This document shows, piece by piece, positions 1 through 8,621 of a stretch of DNA of 49,006 nucleotides. The notes beneath the pieces are model-generated. The model saw only the letters and a program-made list of their open reading frames with translations, was not told where the DNA came from and did not search any database. The number at the start of each line of letters is the position of its first letter. Positions within the stretch are counted from its first letter, which is position 1. The stretch lies in assembly GCF_004358205.1 (NCBI RefSeq), contig NZ_SMYO01000025.1, forward strand, positions 1 through 49,006. Direction: 5' to 3'. This stretch comes from Bacillus salipaludis (lineage in GTDB: Bacteria > Bacillota > Bacilli > Bacillales_B > DSM-18226). The position numbers and the translations under genes are program-made.

Positions 1-1
1 A

Positions 2-1047
2 AGATATCTAGGAATACCATGTGTATTGGATAGAGTGGTACAACAAGCCATTCTCCAAGTAATTGAACCAATCATAGATCCATACTTCTCTGAGAATAGC
101 TTTGGTTTTCGTAAAGGCAAGAATGCCCACCAGGCAATCAAACTTGCCGAACGGTATTATCAAGAAGGATACAGAGTAGTGGTGGACTGTGACTTGAAAA
201 GTTATTTTGACACAATTCATCACCAAAGAGTTAGAGCTTATTTAGAGGAGTTCATTTCGGATAAAATTGTCCTTAAACTGATTTGGAAATTTCTTCGTTC
301 AGGCATTCTTGACAAAGATATTTATATCGAAACCACAGAGGGAGCACCGCAAGGTGGTCCGTTATCCCCGATTCTAGCAAATGTCTATTTGAACAATCTG
401 GATAGAGAACTAGAAAAGAGAGGGCACCGTTTTATTAGATATGCGGATGACTTCGTCATCTATGTCAAAAGTAAACGTGCAGGCGAAAGGGTAATGGACA
501 GCGTTGCAAGCTACATCGAGAAAGACCTCGGACTAGTTATAAACCAAAAGAAAAGTACAGTGTGTGGTGCAACTTCGGCTACATTCCTTGGGTTCAATAT
601 ACATAACCTCATGGGAAAGTCGGTTGCCGACCAAGTGAGTCGGCAAAACAACGATTTAAAAATAAACTAAGGAAAATAACCGGTCGAAAATGCCCGGGTG
701 AGTTCAAAGAAATCGTAACGAAAATAAACCAAGTAACCATAGGGTGGATTAACTACTACGGGATATCCCGAATGAAGAAATTCATTGTAAAAACTCAAAA
801 ATGGTTAAATCACCGACTCAGACAACTCATCTGGAAGAGATGGAAAAAGCTAAGGACAAAGTACAGGATGCTTCGTAAATATGGAATTAATCATGATGAT
901 GCCATGAAATTAGCAAACTCCCGTAAGGGATACTGGCGGATATCTAAAAGTGAGATTCTGCATCAAGCGATAACAAAAGAAAAACTCACAAAATGGGGAT
1001 TAAAAGATATATCCCAACTTTATGAGTTACGATACTTAAAAGATTGA
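2..1047 (+). pseudogene. ltrA: group II intron reverse transcriptase/maturase, frameshifted, 5' end outside window
   Basis: This is the intron-encoded protein of a group II intron, which reverse-transcribes and helps splice its host intron. The frame is open from base 2. It shows the RT fold (GFRKGKNAHQAI near bases 105-145, DCDLKSYFD, the QGGPLSPILAN motif and the catalytic YADDF near base 440). At about base 619 one G appears to be missing: the frame that carries the RT domain runs to a stop at 668-670, while the family sequence GCRPSESAKQRF continues in the +1 frame from base 622 and remains open to 1047, including the maturase motif GWINYYG (about 745-770). A single-base deletion therefore splits RT from maturase, and the protein is probably inactive. 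The amino-terminal part lies outside the window. Identification is secure; loss of function is inferred from the frameshift, which could also be a sequencing error. Confidence 0.9.
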
Positions 1048-1117
1048 ACCGCCGTATACGGAACCGTACGTACGGTGGTGTGAGAGGTCGGGGATTAAAT
1101 TTCCCCTCCTACTCTAT
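1048..1117 (+). ncRNA. 3' end of group II intron (domains V and VI)
   Basis: Directly after the maturase stop lies a hairpin of the kind found at the 3' end of bacterial group II introns: CCGTATACGG / CCGTACGTACGG followed by TGTGAGAGG (domain V like), then a second hairpin GGGGA...TCCCC with the sequence CCTACTC (domain VI with its bulged branch-point A). The intron probably ends close to base 1117; the exact last base is inferred. The RNA catalytic core could still function if a protein were supplied in trans. Confidence 0.7.
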
Positions 1118-1250
1118 TGTGCTAACGGAGCAGCATTCCTGTAATGAGTGAAAATGAGGTTTGAACCAAAAAATAACCTCTTGGTAGAATGAGAGTGTCC
1201 TGAAGCTGGCCAGCGAAAAGGACAATACTCAAATACCAGGAGGCTTTAAA
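1118..1250 (+). ncRNA. IS110-family left end, candidate bridge RNA
   Basis: This 133-base non-coding stretch lies between the intron end and the IS110-type recombinase start. It can fold into two hairpins: GAGGTT/AACCTC (1156-1180) with a 13-base loop, and GAGT/ACTC (1193-1230) enclosing TCCT/AGGA and a tip GCTGGCCAGC, with internal loops between the helices. Recombinases of the IS110 group are known to be guided by a bridge RNA transcribed from the left end, with internal loops that pair with target and donor DNA. Position and shape fit that model; I cannot verify the loop-to-flank pairing here. Confidence 0.45.
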
Positions 1251-1910
1251 ATGAATTATAACCAAAATAAGAAGATTGCTCAAATTACTTCTCAAACACT
1301 TATTATAGGAGTCGACATCGCTAAATTCAAGCATGTGGCACGTGCCCAGGACTTTAGAGGAATGGAGTTCGGGTCACCTTGTTATTTTGAAAACACAAAA
1401 GAGGGATTCTATCATTTTCTTAAGTGGATTTGGGAAATAAAGAAAGAACAAAGCCTGGATAAAGTTGTGGTTGGGATGGAACCGACAGGGCATTATTGGT
1501 TCAACCTGGCACATATTCTAAAGGAAAATGAGATTAAGTTTGTAGTAGTCAATCCATTGCACGTAAAGAAAAGCAAGGAACTCGATGATAATTCACCAAC
1601 TAAAAATGATGTAAAAGACGCTAAAGTCATAGCCCAGTTGGTCAAAGACGGAAGATACGCCGAACCTACAATACCACAAGGGGTTTATGCAGAACTCCGA
1701 GTGGCGAAAAAAATACGCGATCTTTTAACTGATGACCTCCAAACGGTCCAAGGGCAAGTCCATAACTGGATTGATCGGTACTTTCCAGAATTTCTTACAG
1801 TCTTTAAGTCGACACTTTTAAGGGAGATTCCTTTTATTTTAGAAACACCGGATGACGAGGGGATTAGTCATAAAGTGGAGATTGAGATGCTTAAGAGGAA
1901 ATGGGGGTGA
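1251..1910 (+). pseudogene. IS110-family recombinase (transposase), C-terminally truncated
   Basis: The ATG at 1251 has a clear AGGAGG site (CCAGGAGGCTTT). The protein starts with the RuvC-like DEDD catalytic half: GVDIAK (first Asp), GMEPTGHYW (Glu), NDVKDAK (last acidic pair), then the connecting helices up to YFPEFLTVFK. Family members are about 400 residues and end in a second domain (Transposase_20) with a catalytic serine; here the reading frame stops after 219 residues and the last 30 or so residues do not look like that domain. It is therefore a remnant, very likely inactive alone. A 21-bp repeat array begins just 10 bases after its stop. Confidence 0.85.
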
Positions 1911-1920
1911 ATTGCAAATT

Positions 1921-2056
1921 GTCGATATCCCTTTAAAAAGTGTTGATAATTCTAGTTTTGTGTCGATAATTCCCGCTAAAGAATGTTGATATCGGCTAAT
2001 AATGTGTTGAATAGCCCCAGCGAGTAAAGGATTTCCGCCTCCGATTGTCGAAATCC
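1921..2056. repeat. degenerate 21-bp tandem repeat, locus 1
   Basis: The core G(T/C)(T/C)GATA recurs at 1921, 1942, 1962, 1985 and 2006, with a further copy at 2047 (two periods on). Spacings are 20-23 bp, mean about 21. The units carry GTCGATATC, GTTGATAAT or GTTGATATC with A/T-rich spacers such as TTTAAAAAG. The same unit occurs at 11084-11200 and a related one at 16344-16427. No open reading frame or hairpin terminator explains it. Confidence 0.8.
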
Positions 2057-2080
2057 TTAAAATATAAGGGGGATTTAATC

Positions 2081-3373
2081 GTGAAATACAACTGGAATCA
2101 ATTAGAAGCCTACATAAATGAAAAAATGAAACAAGAACATATTGCCGGAGCCGCAGTTGGAATGATGAAAAATGATAGTATCATTTTTCAAAAAGGCTTC
2201 GGATACCGTGATCTAGAAGCACAATTACCGGTTACACCGGAAACTAATTTTGGAATTGCTTCCGTCACAAAGTCATTCACCGCAATGGCGATATTGGAAA
2301 TGGAAGCGAAGGGATTGCTTTCAGTCGACGACCCGGTTCAAAAATTTCTTCCTGAGTTTAACCTTAAACAGGTAAAAGACATGGAAAGCATCAGCATCCA
2401 TCACTTACTCTCCCATACAACCGGACTCCCACCGATTGAACGGAAAGAGTACCTAACTGAATTTAGCAAACACCTTTCCTATTTAGCAGAGTTAGAGATT
2501 AACATGTTGGGGAAACCAGGAGAATTTTTTAGTTATTGTAATGATATGTTTCTATTATTAGGTGCCATAATTGAAAAAATTTCCGGTAAACCGTACCATC
2601 AATATATGACAGAAACCTATCTGCAGACATTTCAAATGAATCGGTCTACCTATTATCTTGAAGAGCTTTTTCAAATGGAAAACGTATCGATCCCCTACGA
2701 TTACAATCAAAAGGCAGGGCGATTAGAAAAGGTTGCATGGCCAACACTAGGAAACTATGAAGTTGGAGGAGGGATTCGTTCCAATGTAGTCGATTTGTTA
2801 AAATACGGTCATGTCTATTTAAATAACTCGTATACGAATAAAATGTGGAATCCTATACATAAAATTGGAAGAAATTCGTTTTATGGCTATGCCCTGAACG
2901 TAACTCCCAATTATGCAGAACAATATACCCTTGTCCAACATGGAGGCGGTCAACCGGGTGTGTCTTCAAATTTCGGCTTTATCCCAGAAGAAAATTTATT
3001 TGTAGTTGTATTAACAAATGTAGGCGGTGTCAGTGCTGGGAATCTATGGCTTGCAGCGGTTCATACTGCGTTAGGCCTTCCATTGGAAGAAAAGATAAGT
3101 GAAGAACCGGAATATGAAATGACTTTAGATGAAATGCGAAAGTTTCAAGGAATTTACTCCTCATTGGAAGGAGATCGGCTGAAGATCCAAATAGAGGGAA
3201 TTCAAGCTTTTGCAGTTGTTGAAGAGCAGAAATATCATTTACGGGCAAGTGCTCCAGATACTTTGGTTATGATTCAAAATGAAAAGCTGCTTCGTTTCTT
3301 TTTCAATGAATTGAAGCAACCGTGGGCGGTTATGTATGGCTTGCGGATGTTGGTAAGAGAGAATGAATTTTAG
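2081..3373 (+). CDS. serine beta-lactamase-fold hydrolase (class C / PBP4* type)
   Basis: A serine hydrolase of the beta-lactamase/DD-peptidase superfamily (430 residues); members act as esterases, D-amino-acid peptidases or penicillin-recognising enzymes. The three active-site motifs are present: SVTK (SxxK, Ser at about 61), YCN (YxN, about 152) and HGG near residue 290. A C-terminal lipocalin-like region follows from about 350. The GTG start at 2081 is preferred because AAGGGGG lies 8 bases before it; the frame is open back to a TTG at 2045 but that has no ribosome site. No signal peptide is obvious, so a cytoplasmic enzyme is likely. Substrate unknown. It ends near a 52-bp repeat array. 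Confidence 0.85.
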   Translation: MKYNWNQLEAYINEKMKQEHIAGAAVGMMKNDSIIFQKGFGYRDLEAQLPVTPETNFGIASVTKSFTAMAILEMEAKGLLSVDDPVQKFLPEFNLKQVKDMESISIHHLLSHTTGLPPIERKEYLTEFSKHLSYLAELEINMLGKPGEFFSYCNDMFLLLGAIIEKISGKPYHQYMTETYLQTFQMNRSTYYLEELFQMENVSIPYDYNQKAGRLEKVAWPTLGNYEVGGGIRSNVVDLLKYGHVYLNNSYTNKMWNPIHKIGRNSFYGYALNVTPNYAEQYTLVQHGGGQPGVSSNFGFIPEENLFVVVLTNVGGVSAGNLWLAAVHTALGLPLEEKISEEPEYEMTLDEMRKFQGIYSSLEGDRLKIQIEGIQAFAVVEEQKYHLRASAPDTLVMIQNEKLLRFFFNELKQPWAVMYGLRMLVRENEF

Positions 3374-3465
3374 AAGTAACTTCTGTTAATAAATGGATGT
3401 AGATGATATACTCAAAATGATATATGTGGTCTTAGTGACCGAACATGAAAAAAATCTGGTTCAAC

Positions 3466-3885
3466 GGTCACCGAAGACCAATGTCGATGCCCGACAGAGT
3501 AAAAATCCGGTGTCCATGGTAACTGAAGAGCAATCTCGATGCCCGGAAGAGCAAAAATATGATGTCCGCGGTAACCGAAGACCAATGTCGATGCCCGACA
3601 GAGTAAAAATCCGGTGTCCATGGTAACCGAAGACCAATGTCGATGCCCGAAAGAAGCAAAATCCGGTGTCCATGGTAACCGAAGACCAATCTCGATGCTT
3701 GGAAGAGCAAAAATATGATGTCCGTGGTAACCGAAGACCAATCTCGATGCCCGGAAGAAGCAAAATCCGGTGTCCATGGTAACTGAAGAGCAATCTCGAT
3801 GCCCAGAAGAAGAAAAAACGGTGTCCATGGTAACCGAAGACCAGCCTCAGTGCCCGACAAAGCACGAAATCCAGAGAATCGGTCA
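3466..3885. repeat. 52-bp tandem repeat array, about 8 units
   Basis: Unit starts (GGTAAC or GGTCAC) fall at 3466, 3518, 3570, 3622, 3674, 3726, 3778, 3829 and 3881, so the period is 52 bp with one unit of 51. The unit contains CGAAGACCAAT, TCGATGCCCG, then either AAAATCCGGTGTCCAT or AAAAATATGATGTCCG; these variants are mixed along the array. Units follow one another directly, without unique spacers. The array lies between the convergent hydrolase and GNAT genes and forms the 3' part of the latter's reading frame. Confidence 0.95.
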
Positions 3886-4454
3886 CTGAGCCAGTGCAAA
3901 CTATGCTTTATTAGAAATTCTTCTTTTAAAATCGCATACATTTTTAAATCCCTGTGCTTTTCTTTAATAAACATAGCTTTCTTCATGATGCCTTCAAAAG
4001 ACATGCCTGCTTTTTCCATGACTCGAGCAGACCCAATGTTTTGAACATAACATCTTGCTTGGATCCGCACCAAATCCATTTCTTCAAAGCCATATTCAAT
4101 TATTCTCTTTGCAGCCTCCGTGATGATGCCCTTTCCCCAATAATTTGGTGAAAGAACATAGCCAATTTCCGCTACCTTATGGTGCTGCTGCCAGGAAACA
4201 AAGTCAATCGATCCAATCATTTTTCCCGTTTCTATGTATTCAATTCCCCACGGCGCAATTTTCTTTTGCTCATACTGATTTAATGCAAAATCAACAAACA
4301 CTTGTGAGTCTGCTAACGACCGGTGTGTATTCCATGTAACATATTTGGTTACCTCTTCAATGGAACCATAAGAAAAGATGTCGTCCAGATCTTCCTGCGT
4401 TACTTTTCTAAGAATGAGACGTTCTGTTTCTAAAACAGGTAACTCAAAATCCAT
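3468..4454 (-). CDS. GNAT N-acetyltransferase (RimJ/RimL type) running into a repeat array
   Basis: Residues 1 to about 180 form a normal GNAT fold of the ribosomal-protein/small-molecule acetyltransferase kind: LETERLILRKVT, the acetyl-CoA loop GYVLSPNYWGKGIITEA, and ARVMEKAGM. The remaining 150 or so residues are only the translation of the 52-bp repeat array. Two stop codons (TAATAA, minus strand, 3908-3913) sit one base out of frame exactly where such proteins normally end, suggesting a single-base change removed the natural stop. The start at 4454 is chosen because AAGAAGGTGG lies just before it and because a TATAAT box (4486-4491) overlaps the upstream ATG. Substrate unknown; the tail may destabilise or simply not matter. 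Confidence 0.8.
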   Translation of the reverse strand: MDFELPVLETERLILRKVTQEDLDDIFSYGSIEEVTKYVTWNTHRSLADSQVFVDFALNQYEQKKIAPWGIEYIETGKMIGSIDFVSWQQHHKVAEIGYVLSPNYWGKGIITEAAKRIIEYGFEEMDLVRIQARCYVQNIGSARVMEKAGMSFEGIMKKAMFIKEKHRDLKMYAILKEEFLIKHSLHWLSDRFSGFRALSGTEAGLRLPWTPFFLLLGIEIALQLPWTPDFASSGHRDWSSVTTDIIFLLFQASRLVFGYHGHRILLLSGIDIGLRLPWTPDFYSVGHRHWSSVTADIIFLLFRASRLLFSYHGHRIFTLSGIDIGLR

Positions 4455-4530
4455 AAAACCCACCTTCTTAATGTTAGTTATTTCCATTATATAGGAAACT
4501 TGTAAAATATAAAGTAAGGGGGAAGCGAAA

Positions 4531-5250
4531 ATGGATGATAAAATTCAAATTTTAAAACAATGGCTGGAGGAATCGAATTATACCGTTATATTTTCAGGGG
4601 CAGGCATGTCCACGGAGAGCGGACTACCTGATTTTCACTCCGCTTCATCCGGTTTATGGAAGGATCAAAATCCTATGAGATTAGTCAGTACTGATGCGAT
4701 TCAAAATAATCGCTATGAGTTTATTGAATTTTATCAAAATCGGATTGAATATATTGATAAATATAAGCCCAATATCGGGCATGATGTTCTGGTTCAATGG
4801 GAACAGGAAGGGAAACTTAACGCGATTATTACCCAAAATGTGGATGGATTTCATCAGTCAGCAGGCAGTAAAAATGTTGTAGAATTACATGGCAGCTTAA
4901 GAACCTGTCATTGTTCAGAGTGCCGAGATATTTTTCCAATTGCGAGATTTATGGAGCAAAATTTATCCTGTGAATGTGGTGGATTCATCCGCCCATCTAT
5001 TGTCCTTTTTGGCGAAAGGTTGCCAGAAGCATCTTTATTACAAGCAGCACGGGAAACAAAGAAAGCGGAGCTGTTTATTGTTCTCGGTTCCTCCTTAAAT
5101 GTCTCACCGGCAAACTTTTTTCCACAAGAAGCAAAAGAGAATGAGGCAAAACTCGTCATTATCAATATGGAGCCAACGGGAATGGATGATGTAGCTGATT
5201 TGATGATTCATCACCGGAAAATTGGCGAGGTATTAAAGGAATTAACCTAA
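4531..5250 (+). CDS. Sir2-family NAD-dependent protein deacylase
   Basis: A sirtuin of 239 residues, removing acyl groups from lysines with NAD. Motifs: GAGMSTESGLPDF (NAD-binding, about 23-35), TQNVDGFH (about 96-103), the catalytic HG (about 119), a zinc site with CHCSEC and CECGG, GSSLNVSPAN for the adenine end. The start has AAGTAAGGGGGAAG upstream. One oddity: the family normally has Arg directly after PDF (PDFR), here it is His (PDFH), a position near the nicotinamide/ribose pocket. It is divergent from the GNAT gene at 4454. Cytoplasmic; probably single-gene transcription unit. Confidence 0.9.
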   Translation: MDDKIQILKQWLEESNYTVIFSGAGMSTESGLPDFHSASSGLWKDQNPMRLVSTDAIQNNRYEFIEFYQNRIEYIDKYKPNIGHDVLVQWEQEGKLNAIITQNVDGFHQSAGSKNVVELHGSLRTCHCSECRDIFPIARFMEQNLSCECGGFIRPSIVLFGERLPEASLLQAARETKKAELFIVLGSSLNVSPANFFPQEAKENEAKLVIINMEPTGMDDVADLMIHHRKIGEVLKELT

Positions 5251-5353
5251 TAGATTTTTGCAAATAGGCGAAACCACCTTTCTCATAGAAATCTATTATG
5301 GTTATACTATATATTCAGGTAAAATGCAAAATGGAAGATTGGGGGTCTTATAG

Positions 5354-6250
5354 ATGCAATTGTCAAACGAACAAACGAGTTTTATAGTAGACAATTCGAA
5401 AATAAGCTATCAAAGATGTTCTGAGGTAGAGGATCATTTTATACACCAAGCTTTTCAAGATGGTTTTTCGGATTATATAATAAAAATGGAAAATTCAGAG
5501 CCGGATTTTATCCAGCGCTTTTTTGGTCCTGAAGGCAATGCAAGAGAGACTTCCTTCATCGCTTTTTTTGAACAACAGCCTGTTGGAGTAATATTGGGCG
5601 GCATTAAAAATTATGAAACGATTAAAACGATGAGATGTGGAACATTAGCACTTCACCCTGATTTTAGGGGTCATGGCATCAGCCAACAGCTATTTGAACT
5701 TCATAAAGAAGAGGCGGTTAAACAAGGCTGTAAGCAGCTTTTTCTTGAAGTAATCGTTGGGAATGACCGAGCGATTCATTTTTATAAAAAATTAGGCTAC
5801 GAAAAAATCTATGATATTGTTTATTACTCAAATCAGAATTTATCGGGGCTAAAAATGGCAGAAACAAAATCAGAAGCCATCATAAGAAGTTTGGATTTTA
5901 ATGATTTTCAAACACATATTCAAAAATGGACCTACCATATTAACTGGCAGAATGATATCGATTTCTTAGAAAAATTGACCCATAACCATTATTTTGCGGC
6001 CTATTTAAACGAAGAATTAGTTGGATGTCTATCCATCAATTCGAACGGCGGGATAAGTTTTTTAATGGTGGATAAAAATGTAAGAGGTCAGGGTATTGCA
6101 ACACAGCTTTTGCAAACCGCCTGTAAAAATCTCCAATTATCTAAAATGACTACTGGGTTTTCAAACAATAGTTTACTTGAAGGTTTTTATAAAAAGCATG
6201 GTTTTCAAAAAGGAAACCTAGCACAATATGAAATGTATCTGATCCTTTAA
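5354..6250 (+). CDS. tandem-GNAT acetyltransferase
   Basis: A 298-residue protein with two GNAT domains. The first has the CoA-binding signature HPDFRGHGISQQLF and the C-terminal IHFYKKLGYEK; the second, from about residue 180, has VDKNVRGQGIATQLL and EGFYKKHGFQK. Each supplies a complete acetyl-CoA loop. AGATTGGGGG lies before the ATG. Substrate unknown; families like this modify small molecules or protein N-termini. It ends at a shared terminator with the convergent gene at 6293-7090. Confidence 0.85.
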   Translation: MQLSNEQTSFIVDNSKISYQRCSEVEDHFIHQAFQDGFSDYIIKMENSEPDFIQRFFGPEGNARETSFIAFFEQQPVGVILGGIKNYETIKTMRCGTLALHPDFRGHGISQQLFELHKEEAVKQGCKQLFLEVIVGNDRAIHFYKKLGYEKIYDIVYYSNQNLSGLKMAETKSEAIIRSLDFNDFQTHIQKWTYHINWQNDIDFLEKLTHNHYFAAYLNEELVGCLSINSNGGISFLMVDKNVRGQGIATQLLQTACKNLQLSKMTTGFSNNSLLEGFYKKHGFQKGNLAQYEMYLIL

Positions 6251-6255
6251 TAGGG

Positions 6256-6290
6256 AAAAGCATTGGTTTTCAAGCAACCAATGCTTTTTT
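6256..6290. terminator. bidirectional intrinsic terminator
   Basis: AAAAGCATTGGTT pairs with AACCAATGCTTTT around a 7-base loop, with T-runs on both strands. It serves both the tandem-GNAT gene and the convergent gene. Confidence 0.9.
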
Positions 6291-6292
6291 CT

Positions 6293-7090
6293 TTAGGTAA
6301 ATAAATATTGTATCATTTCCCCATACTTTATAAATCCTAGCTTCTCGTAAAGCCGCAGCCCGGCTGGTGTTGCATGGAGAATCGCTGTATGATATCCATC
6401 ATGTTTCGCTTTGAAGAGTAACGCTGTCATAATATCCATACCGATGCCTTTTCCTTGGAAGTCCAGTAAGGTGGCTACATTGTAGATTCCTGCTAATCCA
6501 TTACAGTAATAAAGCGTTGCAGTCGAAACTACTGTGTCATCTACATAACCAACAAAATTGACGATATTGGGATCTTCTTTATGGATTAATTCACCAATCG
6601 GCTCAAGAAATTGCTTTGGAATACCGAATGAAGTGCAGGCACATTGAGAGAAATTTACTGCATCTCTTTTCATACCGATTGTTTGTATCGTTAGTTCAGG
6701 AAGAGGTTGTGTGAGTGGTTGAAAGGAGTCCAAGTTGATTGCCATCAAGATTGTACCAGGAATTTGCTGGGCACCATTTTCGAGCAATACTGACCCGATT
6801 TCATCTGGTTCATCATGGTCCCAGATGCGCCAAAGAAAAGGGATCTGTTGACTCTTGTAATCGTTTATAATTGAATCTACATATCCATGAACATCCTGAT
6901 CAACCTTTGTTTTTAAAATATTGTTAAATAAGGGGTGTTTAATTGGCGATTTAATTCGAAAACAATTTTCGTCTTCGATTACTTGAAGTGATTCGGATAA
7001 ACCTCCCCAGGTATGCATAAGTCCAATCATATTATCTTGTGTTGCTTTAATTACTTCAGGAACGGTTAAATTATTCAAGGAAAAATTCAT
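6293..7090 (-). CDS. GNAT-domain acetyltransferase, 265 residues
   Basis: An N-terminal domain of about 130 residues without a recognised fold precedes a GNAT domain: GIYNVATLLDFQGKGIGMDI (beta4-CoA loop) and GLRLYEKLGF near the C-terminus. Similar proteins in Bacillus are annotated only as acetyltransferases. The start at 7090 is chosen over the ATG two codons earlier because AAGGGGG is 7 bases before it, while it almost touches the earlier ATG. Substrate unknown. Confidence 0.8.
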   Translation of the reverse strand: MNFSLNNLTVPEVIKATQDNMIGLMHTWGGLSESLQVIEDENCFRIKSPIKHPLFNNILKTKVDQDVHGYVDSIINDYKSQQIPFLWRIWDHDEPDEIGSVLLENGAQQIPGTILMAINLDSFQPLTQPLPELTIQTIGMKRDAVNFSQCACTSFGIPKQFLEPIGELIHKEDPNIVNFVGYVDDTVVSTATLYYCNGLAGIYNVATLLDFQGKGIGMDIMTALLFKAKHDGYHTAILHATPAGLRLYEKLGFIKYGEMIQYLFT

Positions 7091-7229
7091 ACACATACCC
7101 CCTTTTTTCTCATCCTATGGATATGTTTCATGTCCATCTTTAGAACCAACTGAAAAAAAAGTATTTGGAAAATATGAAATTTTAGTAGATAATATTATAT
7201 ATAAAATATTATATATAGGAGTGATGATT

Positions 7230-8453
7230 ATGATGAATTTTTTTGAAGAAGCAAAAAGATATGAAGAACAAATTATTAAGGATCGCCGGCATTTACACCA
7301 ATATCCTGAACTCGGATTTGATCTTCCAAACACTCAAAAATATATTCGTGAACGGTTGAACGAAATGGGGATTGAAAATAAACCATGCGGTGTGGTACCA
7401 GCAGATATTACTAAAAAATATGCGAAAGCAGGATTTGGTGAACAGTTCCAATGTACAGGTGTAGTTGCGACAATTGGTAAAGGGGAACCATGTATTCTCC
7501 TCCGTGCAGATATGGATGCCTTGCCGATTGAGGAAGAATTTGAATCTGAATTTAAATCTAAAATTCCTGGTAAAATGCATGCTTGCGGCCATGATTCCCA
7601 TACAGCTATGCTGTTAGGCGCTGCACAACTATTGAAAGATCATGAAGATGAATTGCAAGGAACAGTTAAATTAATGTTTCAACCCGGTGAGGAGTGGGGT
7701 TATGGGTCTAAGTTAATGATTGAAGATGGACTCTTGGAAGATCCAAAAGTTGATGCAGCTTTTGCTATTCACATCATGCCTGACCAGGAAGCCGGCACAT
7801 TATCTGTCCATAAAGGAACCATATCACAAGCAATGGATACCTATATTATTGAGGTTCAAGGTAATGGTGGTCACAGTTCACAACCACATAAAACCATTGA
7901 TGCCAATATGATCATGAATCAATTGTATACAAGTTTAAATTTATTATTCACGCGCGAAGTGGACCCAAGTTCAAGTGTTACTTTTTCGATCGGTGCGATG
8001 AGCGGAGGAACCGTTACGAATGTTATCCCGGACAAGGCTGTTTTACAAGGGAATATGCGCAGCTATGACCAACAGTCAAGAGATCATTTATGCGGCCGAA
8101 TTCCAGAGATGATAGACCATGTTGTTAAAGCATGGCGAGGTAATTATACTATCGTTGATTTCCATACACCTACGACCTATAATGATCCAAATTTTGTAGA
8201 TGAAATTATGCCGGCATTAGAAGAAATTGTCGGGGTGGATTATGTAACGGATTTAGGAACATTGGGAGGATCAGAAGATTTTTCACATATTTCCCAGGCA
8301 GTTCCTTCCGCATTTGTTGTTTTAGGTACGGGTAAAGAGGGAGAAGCACCTGTTCACAATCCGCGCATGCATCAAAAGGAAGAGATATTCAAATATGGTG
8401 CCGCATTACATGCAAATGTTGCAATGGAATGGTTGAAAGCGCAGCGTAAATAG
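7230..8453 (+). CDS. M20 family metallo-amidohydrolase (IAA-amino-acid hydrolase type)
   Basis: A zinc/manganese amidohydrolase of peptidase family M20D that cleaves N-acyl amino acids or related amides in the cytoplasm. Motifs: DRRHLHQYPELGF near the N-terminus, LRADMDALP, HACGHDSHTAM (metal Cys and His), PGEEWGYG (catalytic Glu pair) and GGSEDFS near the C-terminus. About 408 residues, normal for the family. Several start codons are stacked; AGGAG at 7218-7222 best fits ATG 7230 or 7233. It may be monocistronic, with a terminator at 8492. Confidence 0.88.
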   Translation: MMNFFEEAKRYEEQIIKDRRHLHQYPELGFDLPNTQKYIRERLNEMGIENKPCGVVPADITKKYAKAGFGEQFQCTGVVATIGKGEPCILLRADMDALPIEEEFESEFKSKIPGKMHACGHDSHTAMLLGAAQLLKDHEDELQGTVKLMFQPGEEWGYGSKLMIEDGLLEDPKVDAAFAIHIMPDQEAGTLSVHKGTISQAMDTYIIEVQGNGGHSSQPHKTIDANMIMNQLYTSLNLLFTREVDPSSSVTFSIGAMSGGTVTNVIPDKAVLQGNMRSYDQQSRDHLCGRIPEMIDHVVKAWRGNYTIVDFHTPTTYNDPNFVDEIMPALEEIVGVDYVTDLGTLGGSEDFSHISQAVPSAFVVLGTGKEGEAPVHNPRMHQKEEIFKYGAALHANVAMEWLKAQRK

Positions 8454-8491
8454 AATTGGCTTTATTCGTATTTTAACATCACAATTTTCTT

Positions 8492-8531
8492 AAATGACGT
8501 CCTGAGTTAGATTGGGGCGTCATTTGTTATT
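8492..8531 (+). terminator. intrinsic terminator after the M20 gene
   Basis: AAATGACGTCC pairs with GGGGCGTCATTT (one wobble), followed by GTTATTTTTG. It insulates the M20 gene from the eut locus. Confidence 0.8.
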
Positions 8532-8560
8532 TTTGAAACATTTCCTTAAAAAACAGAAGA

Positions 8561-8589
8561 TTGACACTAATAAAAATGCCCGATACAAT
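8561..8589 (+). promoter_or_regulatory. sigma-A promoter of eutWV
   Basis: A consensus -35 TTGACA (8561-8566), a 17-bp spacer and -10 TACAAT (8584-8589) lie 32 bp before the sensor kinase start. It is the best promoter seen for the eut locus and suggests that the two-component system is made at all times, with control exerted later by antitermination. Confidence 0.8.
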
Positions 8590-8621
8590 ATTTTTATATA
8601 TTAGAAGATTGGGGCTAAGAC

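Noticed and set aside
3466..3885. Possible CRISPR array
   Set aside because: The 52-bp units follow each other directly with no unique spacers, and no cas genes are nearby.
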